Shown piece by piece: positions 43,834 to 52,585 of a stretch of 64,000 bases of DNA (positions are counted from its first letter, which is position 1; each line of letters begins with the position of its first letter). The notes under the pieces were generated by a model. That model was not told the origin of the DNA, searched no databases, and saw nothing but the letters and a program-made list of their open reading frames with translations. Source of the stretch: Xanthobacteraceae bacterium (GTDB lineage: Bacteria; Pseudomonadota; Alphaproteobacteria; Rhizobiales; Xanthobacteraceae). The stretch is taken from assembly GCA_028290465.1 (NCBI GenBank), contig JAQGJU010000146.1:1-64000 (forward strand). Direction: 5' to 3'. Both the position numbers and the translations under genes were made by a program.

Positions 43834-44358
43834 ATGGACTACTACATTCGTGGCATCACACGTATCTCGATGGGGTTCGGCATCCTGGCCGCGCTGCTGA
43901 TCGCGGCCAGCGTGGTGATCGTATGCCAGATGGTGTTCCTTCGGTTCGTGCTGAACCAGAACACGATTTGGCAGACCGACTTCGTCACCTTCAGCATCGT
44001 GGCGGCGACGTTTCTCGGCAGTCCGTATCTGTTGCTTAGCCGCGGCCACGTCAATGTCGACGTGTTGCCGCTCTATCTGGGCAACACGGCGCGCTATCGG
44101 CTGGCGATCGCGTCGGCGCTGATGTCGCTGGGCTTCTGTCTGGTGATGGCCATCCTGACGGCGCAGTTCTGGTCCGAGGCCTGGGATAATAATTGGCGCT
44201 CGGAATCGATGTGGCGCGCGCGTTTGTGGATTCCCTACATGGCGATGCCGATTGGCTTCGGGCTGCTGTGCCTGCAATATGTCGCCGAACTGATGAAGCT
44301 GATGTCGGGACGCGAGTTGCCGTTCGGGTTGAAGCCGAAGCAAGAGGATCTGGTATGA
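43834..44358 (+). CDS. matQ: TRAP transporter small permease (DctQ type), MatQ
   Basis: The 174-residue membrane protein has four predicted TM helices (about 13-38, 48-70, 88-110, 128-150), the layout of DctQ subunits, with WQTDFVTFSIVAATFLGSPYLL in the second helix region. Its stop codon overlaps the ATG of the large permease gene (ATGA). It forms the membrane part of the Na+-driven uptake system with the next gene. The 77-base gap after matP has no clear terminator. Confidence 0.9.
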   Translation: MDYYIRGITRISMGFGILAALLIAASVVIVCQMVFLRFVLNQNTIWQTDFVTFSIVAATFLGSPYLLLSRGHVNVDVLPLYLGNTARYRLAIASALMSLGFCLVMAILTAQFWSEAWDNNWRSESMWRARLWIPYMAMPIGFGLLCLQYVAELMKLMSGRELPFGLKPKQEDLV

Positions 44359-45677
44359 GCCCCGCCGTTCAAGGCGCCATCGTTCTGACCGTCACCTTGG
44401 TCGTTTTGCTGTCGGGAGCGCCGGTTGCGTTCGGACTCGGCGCCATCGCGATTTCGTTCTTGGTGATATTCCGCGGCTTCGATGCGCTGCATGTCGCGGC
44501 TGAGACGTTCTACTCCGGCCTGCACGACTTCACCCTGGTGTCGATCCCGATGTTCGTGATGATGGGCGCCGCCATCGGCTCATCGCCGGCCGGCAAGGAT
44601 CTGTACGAGGCGCTCGACCGCTGGCTGTATCGCGTGCCCGGCGGCCTGGTGATTTCTAATATCGGCGCCTGCGCGCTGTTCGCGGCGCTGACCGGTTCGT
44701 CGCCGGCCTGCTGCGCGGCGATCGGCAAGATGGGTATCCCGGAAATGCGCCGTCGCGGCTATCCGGACGACATCGCGACCGGCTCGATCTGCGCCGGCGG
44801 CACACTCGGCATTCTGATTCCGCCGTCAATCACCTTCATCCTGTACGGCATCGCCACCGAGACCTCGATCGGTCGGCTGTTTCTGGCCGGCGTGCTGCCC
44901 GGCCTGATGCTGACCGGACTGTTCATCCTGTGGACGCTGTTCATCATCTGGAAACGCGGCTTCCGCACCCACGCGGCCGACTTTCGCTACAGCTGGAAAG
45001 AGAAATTCCAGTCGATCCCGAAAATCGCGCCATTCCTTTTGATCATCGCCGGCGTGATGTACACGCTGTATGGCGGCGTCGCGACGCCATCGGAAGCGGC
45101 CGGGGTCGGCGCGGCGCTGTGCGTCGTGCTGGCGGTCGTGATCTACCGGATGTGGTCGCCGGAAAAATGGTGGGCGATCCTGCGCGACACCACCCGCGAG
45201 TCGGTGATGATCCTGATGATCATCGCGGCCGCGGTGCTGTTCGGCTACATGCTGACATCGCTGTACCTGACCCAGACCCTGGCCCAGGGGATCGCCGATC
45301 TGCACGTCAACAAATGGGTGCTGATGGGGCTGATCAATGTGTTTCTGCTGATCAGCGGCTTCTTCATTCCGCCGGCCGCCATCATTCTGATGACGGCGCC
45401 GATCCTGTATCCGATCATCACGGCCGCCGGGTTCGACCCGGTCTGGTTCGGCGTGATCATCACCATCAATATGGAGATCGGCCTGATCCATCCGCCGGTC
45501 GGGCTGAACATCTACATCGTCAATTCGATCGCGCCAGACGTGCCGGTCACCACCGTGATGTGGGGAACGATTCCTTATGTCCTCTGCATGATGCTGGCGA
45601 TCTTGCTCTTGTGTATTTTCCCGGAAATAGCCACATGGTTGCCGGACCATCTGATGGGGCCGGCGGTACATAAATGA
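44355..45677 (+). CDS. matM: TRAP transporter large permease (DctM type), MatM
   Basis: The 440-residue polytopic protein matches DctM: LVSIPMFVMMGAAIGSSPAGKDLYEALDRWL, GACALFAALTGSSPACCAAIGKMGIPEMRRRGY, GGTLGILIPPSITFILYG, GGVATPSEAAGVGA and IGLIHPPVGLNIYIVNSIA. The start at 44355 overlaps the matQ stop; the frame is open further upstream inside matQ, but only the overlapping ATG fits the family. Its own stop overlaps the start of the decarboxylase gene (ATGA), so transport and catabolism genes are translationally coupled. Confidence 0.93.
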   Translation: MSPAVQGAIVLTVTLVVLLSGAPVAFGLGAIAISFLVIFRGFDALHVAAETFYSGLHDFTLVSIPMFVMMGAAIGSSPAGKDLYEALDRWLYRVPGGLVISNIGACALFAALTGSSPACCAAIGKMGIPEMRRRGYPDDIATGSICAGGTLGILIPPSITFILYGIATETSIGRLFLAGVLPGLMLTGLFILWTLFIIWKRGFRTHAADFRYSWKEKFQSIPKIAPFLLIIAGVMYTLYGGVATPSEAAGVGAALCVVLAVVIYRMWSPEKWWAILRDTTRESVMILMIIAAAVLFGYMLTSLYLTQTLAQGIADLHVNKWVLMGLINVFLLISGFFIPPAAIILMTAPILYPIITAAGFDPVWFGVIITINMEIGLIHPPVGLNIYIVNSIAPDVPVTTVMWGTIPYVLCMMLAILLLCIFPEIATWLPDHLMGPAVHK

Positions 45678-47041
45678 ACACGTCTTTTTTCGGCGAACTG
45701 CTCCAGACCATTTCCGAGCGCGGCCGTGACCTGCTCGACCTCGCGCGCCCCCGGCGCGGCGACGCGGCGGCCCGTTCGGAGGATCTGGCGCAACTGTGCG
45801 AGGATTTGCTGTCCGGCCGGGGCGAGGCGTCGGGCGTGGCGCTGGCGCGTGAAATTCTCAACCGCTACTCGGACCTGACAACCGGTCCGCGCATTGCCTT
45901 CTTCGAGGCCCTGGCCGGCAATTTCGGCCCGGATCATGACCGGCTGGCCGAGGCGGTAGCCGCCTGGCAGCAAAATCCGACCGACGAGACCGCAGCCGTC
46001 CTGCACGAGGCGGCCGAGCCGCGCCGGCAGAGCTTGTTCCGGCGGCTCAATCTGGCGCCGGGCGGCACCGCCGCGCTGGTCAAGATGCGCGAGCAATTGC
46101 TCGATGCGCTGGACCATCGCGAAGACCTGTCGGCCGTCGATGCCGATTTCGTGCATTTGTTCTCGTCGTGGTTCAACCGCGGCTTCCTGGTGCTGCGCAA
46201 GATCGACTGGTCGACCCCGGCGATCGTGCTGGAGAAAATCATCCGCTATGAGGCCGTCCACGCGATCCGCGACTGGGACGATCTGCGCACCCGGATCGAT
46301 CCGCGCGACCGCGCCTGCTATGCATTCTTCCATCCGGCGCTGGTCGACGAGCCGCTGATCTTCGTCGAAGTCGCGCTGTGCAAGGACATTCCGGGCGCCA
46401 TCGCGCCGATCCTGGCCGCCAAGCGCGAGCCGGTCGATCCGACCAAGGCCACGACGGCGGCGTTCTATTCGATCTCGAATTGTCAGCGCGGCCTTGCCGG
46501 CGTGTCGTTCGGCCATTTCCTGATCAAGCAGGTGGTCGAGGAGATCACCCGCGAATACGCCAAGCTGTCGACCTTCGTGACGCTGTCGCCGGTGCCGAAC
46601 TTCGCCAAATGGCTGACCCACGAACGCCAGTCGGAATCTTCCACGGCGCTGAGTCCCGATGACACCGCCGCATTGGCCTTGCTCGACGACCCGGCCTGGG
46701 CGGCCGATCCGGCCAAGGCGACCGCCGTGCAGGAGCCGCTGCTGCGCGCCGCCGCCTATTATTTCCTGCGCGCCCGCAACGAGCACGGCGCCCCGGTCGA
46801 CGCGGTCGCCCGCTTCCATCTCGGTAATGGCGCGCGGCTGGAACGGCTGGATTTTCTCGGCGACGCTTCGGACAAGGCGCTGCGCCAGTCGCATGGCCTG
46901 ATGGTCAATTACCGCTACGAGCTCGACCACATCGAAGAGAACCACGAAGCCTATGCCGAAGACCGCACGGTCGTTGCGGCCAACGCGATCAAGAAATTGG
47001 TCCGCGCGCCGCAGCGCGAACCTGTCACCGTTGGCGGTTGA
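45674..47041 (+). CDS. matA: malonyl-CoA decarboxylase MatA
   Basis: The 455-residue product matches malonyl-CoA decarboxylase in full length. Its helical N-terminal domain is followed by the acetyltransferase-like catalytic domain with HPALVDEPLIFVEVAL, FYSISNCQRGLAGVSFG (catalytic Ser region, 266-268), LSPVPNFAKWL and ARFHLGNGARLERL (catalytic His382). It converts malonyl-CoA to acetyl-CoA and CO2 in the cytoplasm. It overlaps the permease gene by 4 nt and is followed 85 bases later by malonyl-CoA synthetase, completing a malonate-to-acetyl-CoA route. Confidence 0.95.
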   Translation: MNTSFFGELLQTISERGRDLLDLARPRRGDAAARSEDLAQLCEDLLSGRGEASGVALAREILNRYSDLTTGPRIAFFEALAGNFGPDHDRLAEAVAAWQQNPTDETAAVLHEAAEPRRQSLFRRLNLAPGGTAALVKMREQLLDALDHREDLSAVDADFVHLFSSWFNRGFLVLRKIDWSTPAIVLEKIIRYEAVHAIRDWDDLRTRIDPRDRACYAFFHPALVDEPLIFVEVALCKDIPGAIAPILAAKREPVDPTKATTAAFYSISNCQRGLAGVSFGHFLIKQVVEEITREYAKLSTFVTLSPVPNFAKWLTHERQSESSTALSPDDTAALALLDDPAWAADPAKATAVQEPLLRAAAYYFLRARNEHGAPVDAVARFHLGNGARLERLDFLGDASDKALRQSHGLMVNYRYELDHIEENHEAYAEDRTVVAANAIKKLVRAPQREPVTVGG

Positions 47042-47126
47042 ACGAGGCCGTCAATTTGTAATGCGTAGGCGGCCGGCAAAATCTGCCTGAAACAAGTCCG
47101 CCCGAAAAAATTGGAAACGCCCTGAG

Positions 47127-48635
47127 ATGAATTTGTTCGAGCAGATCCGTCGGCGCATCGCGTCGCCGCAGCAGACCTTGATGGAGACGGCGACCGGCAC
47201 GCGCATCACCTATGGCGATATGCTGAAGCGTACCGGGCGCCTCGCCAACATTTTGGTCATGCGGGGCGTCGAGCCCGGCGACCGGGTCGCGGTGCAGATC
47301 GAGAAGAGCCCGGAAAATCTACTGCTGTATCTCGCGGTGCTGCGGGCTGGCGCGGTGTTCCTGCCGCTTAACACCGCCTATACGACGACCGAACTCGATT
47401 ATTTCATCGGCGACGCCGAACCGAAGCTGGTGGTCTGCGATCCGAAGAAGCGCGATGGGCTTGTGGAGATTGCCAATAAGCACAACGTCGCCGCGCTCGA
47501 GACGCTGGATGCCAATGGCAAAGGCTCGCTGATCGATGCGGCCGCCGAGGCGCCGGCCGACTTTGCCGACGTGCCGCGCGCGCCCGACGATCTTGCGGCG
47601 ATTCTGTACACGTCCGGCACCACCGGGCGTTCCAAGGGCGCGATGCTGAGCCATCGCAATCTCGGCTCCAATGCCGAGGTGCTGGTCGACTACTGGCGCT
47701 TCACGTCCAAGGACGTGCTGCTGCACGTGCTGCCGATCTATCACACGCACGGCCTGTTCGTGGCCTGCAACGTGGTGATGCTGGCCGGCGCGTCGATGCT
47801 GTTCCTGCCGAAATTCGATGCCGACGAGGCGATGCGGCTGCTGCCGCGCGTCACGACCATGATGGGCGTGCCGACGTTCTATACGCGGCTGTTGCAGCAT
47901 CCTGGACTGACCAAGCAGGCGACCGCCCATATGCGGCTGTTCACCTCGGGATCGGCGCCGCTGCTGGCCGAGACCCATCGCGAGTTCAGCGAAAAAACCG
48001 GCCATGCCATCCTCGAGCGCTACGGCATGACCGAAACCAACATGAACACCTCGAACCCGTATGACGGCGATCGTGTTCCTGGCACCGTCGGCTTTCCGTT
48101 GCCGGGCGTCGAGGCGCGCATTGCCGATCCGGACAGCGGCAAGGCGCTGCCGCAGGGCGAGATCGGCATCATCGAGGTCAAGGGCCCGAACGTGTTCGCC
48201 GGCTATTGGCGTATGCCGGACAAGACCAAGGCGGAATTCCGACCCGACGGGTTCTTCATCACCGGCGATGTCGCGATGATCGACGCGCGCGGCTATGTGC
48301 AGATCGTCGGCCGCGCCAAGGATCTGATCATCACCGGCGGCTTTAACGTTTATCCGAAGGAAGTCGAGACCGAGATCGATGCGCTGCCCGGCGTGATCGA
48401 ATCCGCCGTGATCGGCTGCCCGCATAAGGACTTCGGCGAAGGCGTCACGGCGGTCGTGGTGTGCCAGAAGGAGTCGACCTTGAACGAAAAGGCGGTGCTG
48501 GACGCGCTCAACGCGCGGCTCGCCAAGTTCAAGCTGCCGAAGCGCGTGATCTTCGTCGACGATCTGCCGCGCAACAATATGGGCAAGGTGCAGAAGAACG
48601 TGCTGCGCGAGCAGCATAAGGCGCTGTACGGTTAA
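47127..48635 (+). CDS. matB: malonyl-CoA synthetase MatB
   Basis: The 502-residue product is an ANL-superfamily acyl-CoA synthetase nearly collinear with Rhodopseudomonas palustris MatB as recalled. Shared segments include LYTSGTTGRSKGAMLSH (about 160-176), LPIYHTHGLFVA, MGVPTFYTRLLQ, ERYGMTETNMNTSNPYDGDR, ITGDVAMID, RAKDLIITGGFNVYPKEVE and the C-terminal PRNNMGKVQKNVLRE with the adenylation Lys. It makes malonyl-CoA from malonate, ATP and CoA. Together with the TRAP transporter and decarboxylase it lets the cell use external malonate as carbon source. No terminator of its own is visible before the DUF559 cassette, whose left inverted repeat starts 4 bases after the stop. Confidence 0.95.
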   Translation: MNLFEQIRRRIASPQQTLMETATGTRITYGDMLKRTGRLANILVMRGVEPGDRVAVQIEKSPENLLLYLAVLRAGAVFLPLNTAYTTTELDYFIGDAEPKLVVCDPKKRDGLVEIANKHNVAALETLDANGKGSLIDAAAEAPADFADVPRAPDDLAAILYTSGTTGRSKGAMLSHRNLGSNAEVLVDYWRFTSKDVLLHVLPIYHTHGLFVACNVVMLAGASMLFLPKFDADEAMRLLPRVTTMMGVPTFYTRLLQHPGLTKQATAHMRLFTSGSAPLLAETHREFSEKTGHAILERYGMTETNMNTSNPYDGDRVPGTVGFPLPGVEARIADPDSGKALPQGEIGIIEVKGPNVFAGYWRMPDKTKAEFRPDGFFITGDVAMIDARGYVQIVGRAKDLIITGGFNVYPKEVETEIDALPGVIESAVIGCPHKDFGEGVTAVVVCQKESTLNEKAVLDALNARLAKFKLPKRVIFVDDLPRNNMGKVQKNVLREQHKALYG

Positions 48636-48638
48636 GTA

Positions 48639-48714
48639 CTTTCTTGTCCCTCTCCCCGTTCTTACGGGGAGAGGGTGACTTCCGAGCGCAGCGAGGAAGT
48701 CGGGTGAGGGGCAA
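48639..48714. repeat. left inverted repeat of the DUF559 cassette
   Basis: The arm CTTTCTTGTCCCTCTCCCCG...GGGTGAGGGGCAA is an inverted copy of 49074-49140. It contains two hairpins of its own: CCCCGTTCTTACGGGG and GACTTCC...GGAAGTC. In the first hairpin a T-A pair here corresponds to a C-G pair in the right arm, a compensatory change that keeps the stem. Confidence 0.92.
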
Positions 48715-48719
48715 CGGTG

Positions 48720-49070
48720 ATGCGTGGTCCACGGTCATCTGTCGGTACGGAAAGACGTTTGCGCCGTCAATCGACCAAAACTGAAACTGTGCTTTGGTTT
48801 GCATTGCGGGATCGGCGCCTCAATGGTTTTAAATTTGTCCGCCAGGAAGCCATCGGCATCCACATCGCCGATTTTGTTTGCCGCGATCGGATGCTGATTG
48901 TTGAGGTCGATGGCGGCCAGCATGCCGATAATCCGCGCGATGTAGTGCGCGACGCTTGGCTAGCAGCCGAAGGCTATCGCATTCTGCGCTTTTGGAATTC
49001 CGATGTGCTGTCCAATAAGGACGGCGTGTTGCTGACTATCCTTGAAGCTCTTGGTGCGAGTGATCGCTAG
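48720..49070 (+). CDS. DUF559 (Vsr/PD-(D/E)XK-like) endonuclease-domain protein inside inverted repeats
   Basis: The 116-residue product matches the DUF559 family: KTETVLWFALRDRRLNGFKFVRQEAIG, HIADFVCRDRMLIVEVDGGQHA, VVRDAWLAAEGYRILRFWNSDVL. The D...EVDGGQH block is the nuclease-like core, related to very-short-patch-repair endonucleases. A GTG at 48717 could also start it. The gene fills the space between two inverted repeats almost exactly: the start is 5 bases after the left arm and the TAG stop 3 bases before the right arm. It separates matB from an unrelated minus-strand gene. Whether it cuts DNA is not known; the structure suggests a small mobile cassette. Confidence 0.88.
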   Translation: MRGPRSSVGTERRLRRQSTKTETVLWFALRDRRLNGFKFVRQEAIGIHIADFVCRDRMLIVEVDGGQHADNPRDVVRDAWLAAEGYRILRFWNSDVLSNKDGVLLTILEALGASDR

Positions 49071-49073
49071 AGT

Positions 49074-49140
49074 TTGCCCCTCACCCGGCTCGCTTCGCTC
49101 GCCACCTCTCCCCGCAAGAGCGGGGAGAGGGACAAGAAAG
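49074..49140. repeat. right inverted repeat of the DUF559 cassette
   Basis: TTGCCCCTCACCCGGCTCGC...GAGGGACAAGAAAG is the inverted partner of 48639-48714. The outer hairpin (CCCCGCAAGAGCGGGG) and terminal bases match closely; the inner hairpin (GGCTCGCTTCGCTCGCC) differs in sequence from the left arm but also folds. TTTTTT follows at 49145-49150, so the arm may also work as a terminator for rightward transcription. Confidence 0.92.
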
Positions 49141-49158
49141 CGCGTTTTTTCCCAACAT

Positions 49159-49851
49159 CTAACTCTTCCCATACACCGGCACGATGGCGCCGCGTGTGAC
49201 CTTATTGGCGGGCGATGCGAGAAACAGAATAGTCGCCGCGACTTCTTCGACTTTCGGCCAGGCGGCGAAATCCGCCTTCGGCATCGCCTTGCGGTTGGCC
49301 GGCGTATCCATGATCGAAGGCGCGACGGCGTTGACCAGAATGCCGTCCTTGGCGACCTCTTCGGCCAGCGCCGCCGTCAGCGATGCGACGGCCGCCTTGC
49401 TGGCCGTATAGGCCGCCATGCCGGCGCCGCTGCGCCATTCCAGCGCCGGACGCGCCGCCACATTGACGATGCGTCCTCCGCCGGTCATCGCCTTCACGGC
49501 TTCGCGGCAGCACAGGAAGGCCGTGACGAAATTCGTGTCCATCTGCCGCATCAAATCGGCCTTGGACGTTTCCGCAACCTTGGCCATCGCGAAGCCGCCG
49601 GCCAGATGGACAGAGGCCCAGACCGTGCCGACCGACGCGAACAGCGCCGCGACGTCGGCCTCTTCCGAAAGGCTTTTCACCTCGACCAGCTTGACCCGTT
49701 CATGCGCGCGATGCGGAAAGCGTTCGGCTTCGGCGGCATCCCGATAGGACACGTGACAGATAGCGCCGGCTTCCAACAGCGCGCCGACCAGCGCGATGCC
49801 GAGCGCACCGGTGCCGCCGGTCACCACGACATGACGATCGCGGAAGTCCAT
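49159..49851 (-). CDS. short-chain dehydrogenase/reductase family protein
   Basis: The 230-residue product has the Rossmann cofactor motif TGGTGALG (about 11-18), HLAGGF in place of NNAG, and the catalytic YTASK. The serine expected 13 residues before the Tyr is absent (AARPALEWRSGAGMAAY), which resembles quinoid dihydropteridine reductase, where this Ser is also lacking (family knowledge). It may therefore be a reductase of an easily reduced substrate or a non-classical SDR. It stands alone between the DUF559 cassette and a glutamine amidotransferase gene in the same direction (51-base gap). Confidence 0.88.
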   Translation of the reverse strand: MDFRDRHVVVTGGTGALGIALVGALLEAGAICHVSYRDAAEAERFPHRAHERVKLVEVKSLSEEADVAALFASVGTVWASVHLAGGFAMAKVAETSKADLMRQMDTNFVTAFLCCREAVKAMTGGGRIVNVAARPALEWRSGAGMAAYTASKAAVASLTAALAEEVAKDGILVNAVAPSIMDTPANRKAMPKADFAAWPKVEEVAATILFLASPANKVTRGAIVPVYGKS

Positions 49852-49902
49852 GGGGTGCTCCTTCGTCCGGCTGCCGAGCTTATCTCGCCGTCTGAAGTAG
49901 GC

Positions 49903-50808
49903 CTATTCCCGGCCGCGTAGGCTTCGCGTCGGCAGCACCAGATGTTGCAGCCAGTTTGCGAGTTCGGCAAGGCGGATGCGGCGGTCGAGGATATTGCCGT
50001 CGATGCCATAGCGGAACGCCAAGACCTTGTTGGCCGGATTGACCTGCAGCATGTCGAGATCGACCGCATAGGCCGTCGCGTCGGCAAGATCGCGGAAAAA
50101 GCCTTCCTCGATGAAATGCTTGGCACCGCGCCGCACGATCGCGGCGATCTCGGCCAGCGAATATTCGGGATGGTATTGCACGGCCCAGGCGACGGTATCG
50201 CCACGGCGGATTTCGACGGCCTGCACTTTCGACAATGCGTTCGACGCCAGCAATGTCGCGCACGGCGCCAGCGTATCGATCTCGTCGAGATGCACCGCCG
50301 GCGCGTCGAACACGTCGTCCTTGCCGGTGAACATCTCATGGGCGCGACCGGCCAGCGTCAGCCGTACGTTGCGGGCGATCGCAACCTCGCGGCCTTTCGG
50401 GTTCGGCCGCACGCTGCCGCCGGCCGCCTGATTGAGCAATTGCAGGCCCCAGCAACTGCCGAAGATCGGTGTGCCGGCGTTCAGCAGCGCATCGGCGAGT
50501 TCGAGCTGACGCGTCACCGCCGGGCCGCCGTCATAGACATGCAACGAAGAGCCGGTAATCGCGATGCCGTCATAGCCTTCCAGCGCCGCGCCATCCGGCA
50601 GCGCGCCGTCCGGGTCGGCCGGATAGCAGATGTCGACATCGGCGCCGGGCAACAGTTCGTGCAGCAGCCGCGCCGTGCGGTCGCTGGTCACGGTGCCGCC
50701 ATGGGCGACCTGTTTGGCGCGGCCTTCGGCGGTATTGCCTTCGACGACAAGCAGACGGGGGGAGGACATCAGGGGCGGGGAACCGACATTGAAGATGTGA
50801 CCGCCCAT
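49903..50808 (-). CDS. class I glutamine amidotransferase (GMP-synthase-like)
   Basis: The 301-residue product has a GATase1 domain with the nucleophile Cys119 (FGSCWGLQLLN) and the His213/Glu215 pair (VQYHPEYS). A C-terminal extension of about 75 residues is not recognised. It lacks any synthetase domain, so it may be a gamma-glutamyl hydrolase, a subunit, or a stand-alone amidase. The ATG at 50808 is chosen because GGAGG lies 5-6 bases upstream; the internal ATG at 50769, closer to the core domain start, has no such site. It is divergent from glpD, with a 109-base gap. Confidence 0.85.
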   Translation of the reverse strand: MGGHIFNVGSPPLMSSPRLLVVEGNTAEGRAKQVAHGGTVTSDRTARLLHELLPGADVDICYPADPDGALPDGAALEGYDGIAITGSSLHVYDGGPAVTRQLELADALLNAGTPIFGSCWGLQLLNQAAGGSVRPNPKGREVAIARNVRLTLAGRAHEMFTGKDDVFDAPAVHLDEIDTLAPCATLLASNALSKVQAVEIRRGDTVAWAVQYHPEYSLAEIAAIVRRGAKHFIEEGFFRDLADATAYAVDLDMLQVNPANKVLAFRYGIDGNILDRRIRLAELANWLQHLVLPTRSLRGRE

Positions 50809-50917
50809 AAGGCCTCCGCGATGTGGCCATCGCAAGGCTGAATCGGCCTTTTCCGCATAATTTGCGAAATTCAGCGGCTTCGCGCCATGTTATCGCTGAA
50901 CAGGCAAGCGAATCGAC

Positions 50918-52426
50918 ATGGCCCAAGACAACATGGCCGACTACGACATCGCGATCATCGGCGGCGGCATCAACGGCACCGGCATCGCCCGCGATGCGGC
51001 CGGGCGCGGCCTGCGCGTGGTGCTGTTTGAGCAGAACGATCTCGCCTCCGGCACGTCTTCGGCGTCGACCAAGCTGATCCATGGCGGGCTGCGCTATCTG
51101 GAGCATGGCGCGCTGCGGCTGGTGCGCGAAGCGCTGACCGAGCGCGAGGTGATGCTCCGGATGGCGCCGCATCTGATCCGGCCGATGCGCTTCGTGCTGC
51201 CGGCGCCGCCGGAACTGCGCTCGCCGCTACTGCTGCGGCTCGGCCTGTTTGTGTACGACCATCTCGGCGGCCGGCGCATTCTGCCCGGCACCCGGACCCT
51301 CGATCTGCGCGATGGCGAACTGGCGGCGCCGCTGCGGCAGCGCGTCCGCTTCGGCTTCGAATATTCCGACTGCTGGGTCGACGATGCCCGGCTGGTGGTG
51401 CTCAACGCGGTTGATGCGGCGGCGCGGGGCGCGGTGATCCGCACCCGAACCCGGGTGGTGCGGGCCGAGCGCGAAGAGCTGTGGCGCGTGGTGGTCGAAT
51501 CGCGCGGCCGGCGCGATGTGGTCAGCGCCCGGGTGCTGATCAATGCGGCGGGGCCCTGGGCCGGGCAGGTCGCCGAGAACGTGCTGCACGACACCGCAAG
51601 GCTGCCGTTACGGCTCGACAAGGGCAGCCATATCGTGGTGCCGCGCCTGTTCGACCATGACCGGGCGTACATCCTGCAGACCGCCGACCGCCGCGTCGTC
51701 TTCGCGATTCCGTACGAGAACGATTTCACCCTGGTCGGCACCACCGATGCCGGCTTTACCGGGGAACTCGGCGCAGTGACCTGTTCGGCCGAGGAGACCG
51801 AATATCTGTGCGGCGTGGTGAACGATTACTTTCGCAAGCAACTCAAGCCGGACGACGTGGTGTGGTCGTTCGCCGGCGTGCGCTCGCTGTACGACGATGG
51901 CGCCAGCGAAGCCAAGGATGCCACGCGCGATTACGTGCTGGATCTGGATGATCCGCTCCAAGGGGCGCCGCTGCTGACCGTCTATGGCGGCAAGATCACG
52001 ACCTATCGCCGGCTGGCCGAGGCGGCTCTGGAAGAGATCGAGCACCTTTTCAAACGACGGAGGAACTGGACCGCGAAGTCGCGGCTGCCGGGCGGCGATT
52101 TTGACCACGACGGCGTGGATGCCCTGGTTTCGCAGGCGCGCCGGCGCTGGCCGTTTTTGACGGAAGCGCATGCGCTGCGGCTGGTGCGAGCCTACGGCAC
52201 GCGGGTCGAGCAGGTGCTCGGCAATGCGCCGAACCTCGCGGCGCTGGGGCCGCGCTTCGGCGGCGATCTCACCGGCGCCGAGGTGCTGTATCTGATGACC
52301 AATGAATGGGCGCAGACCGAGGACGACGTGTTGTGGCGCCGCTCCAAACTGGGGCTGCGGCACACCCCGGCCGAGCGCGAGGCGCTGGCCCGATTCATGG
52401 TGGAATCGATCGGCCGGGCCGCATGA
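50918..52426 (+). CDS. glpD: aerobic glycerol-3-phosphate dehydrogenase GlpD
   Basis: The 502-residue product has the FAD-binding motif IAIIGGGINGTGIARDAAGRGL at the N-terminus, followed by GTSSASTKLIHGGLRYLEHG, KGSHIVVPRLF, FAIPYENDFTLVGTTD, WSFAGVRSLYDDG and YGGKITTYRRLAE, all typical of GlpD. It oxidises glycerol-3-phosphate to dihydroxyacetone phosphate at the membrane, passing electrons to quinone. The next gene is a response regulator, and glpK follows; with ugpB at 6.2 kb this locus provides glycerol catabolism. A second ATG at 50933 is less likely as start because it would cut close to the FAD motif. Confidence 0.96.
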   Translation: MAQDNMADYDIAIIGGGINGTGIARDAAGRGLRVVLFEQNDLASGTSSASTKLIHGGLRYLEHGALRLVREALTEREVMLRMAPHLIRPMRFVLPAPPELRSPLLLRLGLFVYDHLGGRRILPGTRTLDLRDGELAAPLRQRVRFGFEYSDCWVDDARLVVLNAVDAAARGAVIRTRTRVVRAEREELWRVVVESRGRRDVVSARVLINAAGPWAGQVAENVLHDTARLPLRLDKGSHIVVPRLFDHDRAYILQTADRRVVFAIPYENDFTLVGTTDAGFTGELGAVTCSAEETEYLCGVVNDYFRKQLKPDDVVWSFAGVRSLYDDGASEAKDATRDYVLDLDDPLQGAPLLTVYGGKITTYRRLAEAALEEIEHLFKRRRNWTAKSRLPGGDFDHDGVDALVSQARRRWPFLTEAHALRLVRAYGTRVEQVLGNAPNLAALGPRFGGDLTGAEVLYLMTNEWAQTEDDVLWRRSKLGLRHTPAEREALARFMVESIGRAA

Positions 52427-52585
52427 ATCCCGTTAACGCTGATTGAGACCGCGATCGGTTCTGCAGCCTCGTCGCGATCATTCAAATTTTAGCAATCGAA
52501 TTTAAGCCAAACTCATACGGCTTTGTTCTTATGGCCGGCGTGGACACCGTGCGCTGGCGCGCACCTCTCCGCGACGGGATCGACC

